Source: Thermoproteus sp. UBA157 (GTDB lineage Archaea; Thermoproteota; Thermoprotei; Thermoproteales; Thermoproteaceae). Taken from it: a stretch of 7,814 nt of DNA. Where the stretch lies: assembly GCA_002497345.1 (NCBI GenBank), contig DANS01000008.1, positions 1 to 7,814 on the forward strand, given 5' to 3'. The notes under the pieces were generated by a model, which was given only the letters and a program-made list of their open reading frames with translations, made no database searches and was not told where the DNA came from. How positions within the stretch are numbered: position 1 is the first letter of the stretch; every line of letters begins with the position of its first letter. A program made the translations under genes and the position numbers. Shown here piece after piece: positions 5,546 through 7,814 of the stretch.

Positions 5546-6667
5546 ATGATGCTTCAAACTACGGCGACCGGCTCCGGCATCTGGTCCTGGATCATAACAA
5601 TGATAGTGTGGTTCTTGGCTATCTATATATATCAAGAGTTCTACTACATACAGAGACCGCTTTGGCAGATAGGCGGCTTTTTGTCCTACCTAGGACAGAT
5701 GATAAGGACGGCGTCGAACGATATAGGCAATTACTTGGACAAGCTGAGAAAACAAGGGGTCGGGCGGAAGGAGGTGGACGAGACGATAAGGAGGATGCTC
5801 GACTTTACTGTGATAACGCCCACGAGCTTGGACCCCTTCGGCATAGTCCCCAAATACAAGAACATCCTAAATGCGTACGAAACCACGTCAGAGTCCGAGG
5901 TCGCCAAGCTTATCGGCGATAACGATATAGCGATCAAGAACGCGTCGACGGCTCTGGAGGCTCTGAGGGAGATAAACTTCCTATATAAGGTCGTGGACCA
6001 CTATTATAGAATTGCGAAGAAATACAAGCTCTATGTTTACGCCATGCAGTTGTCCATGTTGTTGCCCTTGTTGAAGGAAGTCTCAGATGCGTTGAACGGA
6101 GCAGTTTCAGCGTTTATGAAGGGATTACCGGTGGGCGATAGCGCTGGGCCCTTGGTGGCATACAACGTATCTAGGCTGTGCTCTCAACTCGTCTACCACG
6201 ACTCGGTCAAGGACACCGCGATAATGGAGTGCGACTTGGAGGGGAGGAGGCTGTATATAGTGAAGGCCAAGGGCCCCGGCAGCACCGTGGGCAAGCCCGA
6301 CGAGGGCGTCGAGTACGTCTTCGAGAAGTTGGGCGTTAAGCCGAAGTACGTGATAACCGTGGACGCCGCGTTGAAGCTCGAGGGCGAGAGGACCGGCGAT
6401 ATAGCCGAGGGAGTCGGCGTGGCCATGGGCGGCATAGGGGCAGAGAAGTTCAACATAGAGACTATAGCCACGAAATACGGCGTTCCGCTCTACGCCTTCC
6501 TCATAAAGATGAGGGAGGCCGAGGCCTTGACCGCCATGACCAAGGACGTCTACAACGCCGTGCAGACAGTCAGCAAGCGCGTGGTGGACTTCATAAAGGA
6601 GAAGGTCCAACCGGGCGAGGCCGTTTTGCTAATCGGCGTTGGCAACACAGTGGGCGTTGCCCAATAG
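5546..6667 (+). CDS. DUF1512 family membrane-anchored protein
   Basis: 373 residues, matching from memory the archaeal DUF1512 family in length and motifs; no function is established that I know of. One N-terminal membrane helix at about 11-30 (GIWSWIITMIVWFLAIYIYQ) is followed by a helical region (about 40-195) and a conserved Gly-rich C-terminal domain. Landmarks are KAKGPGSTVGKPDEGVEYV (240-258), DAALKLEGERTGDIAEGVG (273-291) and the terminal IGVGNTVGVAQ. The acidic and glycine clusters suggest a ligand- or metal-binding domain on the cytoplasmic side (inference). Two consecutive ATGs occur (5546, 5549); the first sits at the right distance from the TATA box, and the G-run GGGGGG just before could alternatively pair with 16S rRNA. 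It lies 76 bases downstream of the surface-protein gene with its own promoter, and ends tail to tail with the CorA remnant, 7 bases apart, with a T-run between. Confidence 0.88.
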   Translation: MMLQTTATGSGIWSWIITMIVWFLAIYIYQEFYYIQRPLWQIGGFLSYLGQMIRTASNDIGNYLDKLRKQGVGRKEVDETIRRMLDFTVITPTSLDPFGIVPKYKNILNAYETTSESEVAKLIGDNDIAIKNASTALEALREINFLYKVVDHYYRIAKKYKLYVYAMQLSMLLPLLKEVSDALNGAVSAFMKGLPVGDSAGPLVAYNVSRLCSQLVYHDSVKDTAIMECDLEGRRLYIVKAKGPGSTVGKPDEGVEYVFEKLGVKPKYVITVDAALKLEGERTGDIAEGVGVAMGGIGAEKFNIETIATKYGVPLYAFLIKMREAEALTAMTKDVYNAVQTVSKRVVDFIKEKVQPGEAVLLIGVGNTVGVAQ

Positions 6668-6670
6668 GCG

Positions 6671-6675
6671 TTTTT
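6671..6675 (+). terminator. T-run terminator candidate after the DUF1512 gene
   Basis: TTTTT starts 4 bases after the TAG stop. It abuts the minus-strand TGA stop (6677-6675) of the CorA remnant, so two converging transcripts meet here. No hairpin is visible. Confidence 0.4.
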
Positions 6676-7312
6676 CACATCTTGTATACTAAAACGGCGA
6701 AGGCCGCCGTCGTGCCCGCTATAAGGGCGAAAACGGCTAGGGGGTTATGCGATAGGGGCAACCAAGAGAGGCTCATCCCGTATATTCGATATGAGTATCG
6801 CCGGGAGCGCCACGGTTCCCACCAACGTCATCCTCTTCATGGATGCGTTTATCGAGCTCTGGATCTGGGTCAAATAAAGTAGGCGTAGATCGAAGAGAGT
6901 CCTCCGCAAGAAGAGGGTCCTTCTGAGGGCCGCGCGGACTATTTCGTACGTCTTGGATTCCAGGAGGCCCAAATCCCGTAGCTGTAGCGAGAGGGATCTG
7001 AGGGAGGACGCGTGGCTAAATAGGGCGTGTATTAAGTACGACAAGTTAGTCGAGCGGATCCACCCTCTCCTCGGCCTCCAGGCGATATTCGAGCCTATCG
7101 AGCAGAGCCTCCGCGCCGTCTGCCGCGTCGAGCAGCTGCTTGGCGGCCGCCGTTATGGCTTGGTCCAGCGTCGCGAAGCGGCTTGCCTCGACCGCTCTGC
7201 CCGATTTATCGACCTTAATAACGACGTCTTCCTCGGCCAAGTCGTCTCCCTTCAGAAATACCAAAGATAATTGAACTACGTATAGGCCCTCCTCCTCAAT
7301 CAGCGTATACAT
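6675..7312 (-). pseudogene. corA: CorA-family divalent metal transporter, reading frame broken twice
   Basis: CorA proteins are pentameric Mg2+/Co2+ channels with a cytoplasmic helix, TM1, a GMN motif, TM2 and a short basic tail. All these parts occur in order but in three frames. Frame one, from ATG 7312, gives MYTLIEEEGLYVVQLSLVFL to VDPLD and stops at 7048-7046. Frame two picks up at LSYLIHALFSHASSLRS (7044) and runs through the long helix and TM1 (NASMKRMTLVGTVALPAILI). Frame three continues YGMSLSWLPLSHNPLAVF, TM2 and VLVYKM to TGA at 6677-6675. Losing one base near 7046-7051 and regaining a TA unit at about 6783 would restore about 212 residues with ISNIYGM, as in CorA. The repaired protein is shorter than usual (300 or more), lacking most of the N-terminal alpha/beta domain, and has GMS instead of GMN. 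A TATA-like box 23 bases before ATG 7312 supports that start. It may be a recent pseudogene, a split or recoded gene, or sequence error. Confidence 0.72.
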
Positions 7313-7330
7313 GCAACGCGCTGTGCGGGC

Positions 7331-7339
7331 GTTTAAGAG
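7331..7339 (-). promoter_or_regulatory. TATA-like element for the CorA-like gene
   Basis: On the minus strand this reads CTCTTAAAC, centred at 7335, 23 bases before the ATG at 7312. It contains the TAA stop (7335-7333) of mobB, so the end of one gene doubles as the promoter of the next. Confidence 0.45.
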
Positions 7340-7782
7340 GCGTGTTGATAATACGCCGATTGGGCGCGCAATAAGGCATCTAGGATGGAGCAAGGATCCC
7401 CGACGACGCACCTCACCTCCACTGGAGCGTTCGGGTCGGCCACTACCACGTCGGCGTCTTCCGGCGGATCGGGGCCCACGTGTATCTTATAGCCCACTTT
7501 CAGCTCCCGAAGTCCCTCCACGATCACGTAGTCGGCCGCCAGCACGGCGCAATCCAGCGAGCGGGCGTAGAGCACGAAGACGTCTCCGTTGTAGAACACC
7601 ACTCTATCTGCGCCGGCTTTTCTGAGCCTATGCGTGTCCTTGGTCGGCGGGTCGGGCTCGTGATGGCTCACCTTTATGGCGACGACCGAGCGCCCTTGCT
7701 CTTTCAGCTTCGCTATTAGCCTCTCGGCTATAGCCGTCTTCCCGGCGTCTTTCCTCCCGGTTATTTGGATTATGCAAGCCAT
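7333..7782 (-). CDS. mobB: MobB, molybdopterin-guanine dinucleotide biosynthesis adapter
   Basis: 149-residue P-loop GTP-binding protein of the MobB family, which assists MobA and related steps in attaching a nucleotide to molybdopterin or delivering the cofactor to Mo/W enzymes; cytoplasmic. Walker A is GRKDAGKT (9-16; family usual GxKNSGKT). The family motif KVSHHEPDPPTKDTHRLRKAGAD lies at about 37-59, with Asp49 and Arg52-Arg54. The DYVIVEGLRE segment (84-93) is the conserved Asp...Glu-Gly region. Two cysteines (125, 131) near the C-terminus are six apart. The length is slightly below the usual 160-175, with the tail ending YYQHAS. The ATG at 7782 is the only start in view; no stop separates it from the window edge in frame, and no TATA box is seen, so it may be cotranscribed with a gene upstream. 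Its stop overlaps the promoter of the CorA-like gene. The family call is secure. Confidence 0.93.
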   Translation of the reverse strand: MACIIQITGRKDAGKTAIAERLIAKLKEQGRSVVAIKVSHHEPDPPTKDTHRLRKAGADRVVFYNGDVFVLYARSLDCAVLAADYVIVEGLRELKVGYKIHVGPDPPEDADVVVADPNAPVEVRCVVGDPCSILDALLRAQSAYYQHAS

Positions 7783-7814
7783 GGCGCCGCGCGAGTTCCC
7801 ACGCCTATGGCGTA

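Noticed and set aside
6272..6298. P-loop in DUF1512 (GPGSTVGK)
   Set aside because: Spacing does not match GxxxxGK[ST] and Pro follows the Lys; it is a family motif, not a Walker A.
7770..7814. Minus-strand frame ending YAIGVGTRAAPWLA at a TAA inside the mobB start, possibly the end of an upstream cotranscribed gene
   Set aside because: Only 14 residues are in view and unrecognised; it could be chance, so it is not listed as a gene.
1..7814. tRNA, rRNA, CRISPR array, IS element or attachment site
   Set aside because: No T-loop/CCA-like cluster, regular short repeats with spacers, transposase frame or terminal inverted repeats were seen; small RNAs without clear boxes cannot be excluded by eye.

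Overview
The window is compact, GC-rich archaeal DNA. It most likely comes from a hyperthermophilic Thermoproteota archaeon, probably order Thermoproteales (Pyrobaculum/Thermoproteus type). The grounds are a CDC48/VAT-type double AAA+ ATPase, a DUF1512 protein (an archaeal family), frequent AGG/AGA arginine and ATA isoleucine codons, GTG starts, T-run ends, and TATA-like elements placed about 23-25 bases before start codons, as expected for leaderless mRNAs. The genus is inferred from gene content, not from a marker gene.

Layout, left to right. (1) 1-1260 (+): 3' two-thirds of a cdc48/VAT-like ATPase, cut by the window edge inside AAA domain D1, with D2 complete. (2) 1235-1942 (-): left-handed beta-helix (hexapeptide) acyltransferase, overlapping cdc48 tail to tail. 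(3) 1984-2322 (+) and 2371-3591 (+): two soluble coiled-coil proteins of unknown function, each apparently with its own promoter. (4) 3574-3894 (-): small three-helix membrane protein, overlapping the larger coiled-coil gene tail to tail and divergent from the next gene. (5) 3958-5469 (+): exported, sequon-rich surface protein with one C-terminal membrane anchor. (6) 5546-6667 (+): membrane-anchored DUF1512 protein. (7) 6675-7312 (-): CorA-type metal-ion transporter whose reading frame is broken twice. (8) 7333-7782 (-): MobB, the GTP-binding adapter of molybdenum/tungsten cofactor synthesis.

The genes do not form one evident pathway. Cdc48, the acyltransferase, DUF1512 and MobB look like ordinary chromosomal functions. 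The middle block (two coiled-coil proteins, a small membrane protein, a surface protein) is the part least explained by known families; that its products work together is only a proximity inference.

The best-supported unusual observation is the CorA gene. Its helix, TM1, YGM and TM2 segments lie in three different frames, which points to a recent pseudogene, a split or recoded gene, or local sequence error. Other points are paired cysteines at equivalent places in both CDC48 AAA domains, a possible C/D-box guide RNA overlapping a stop codon, and very tight gene packing with nested promoters. I saw no rRNA, tRNA, CRISPR array, insertion sequence or transposase. No stretch longer than about 80 bases lies outside a gene.
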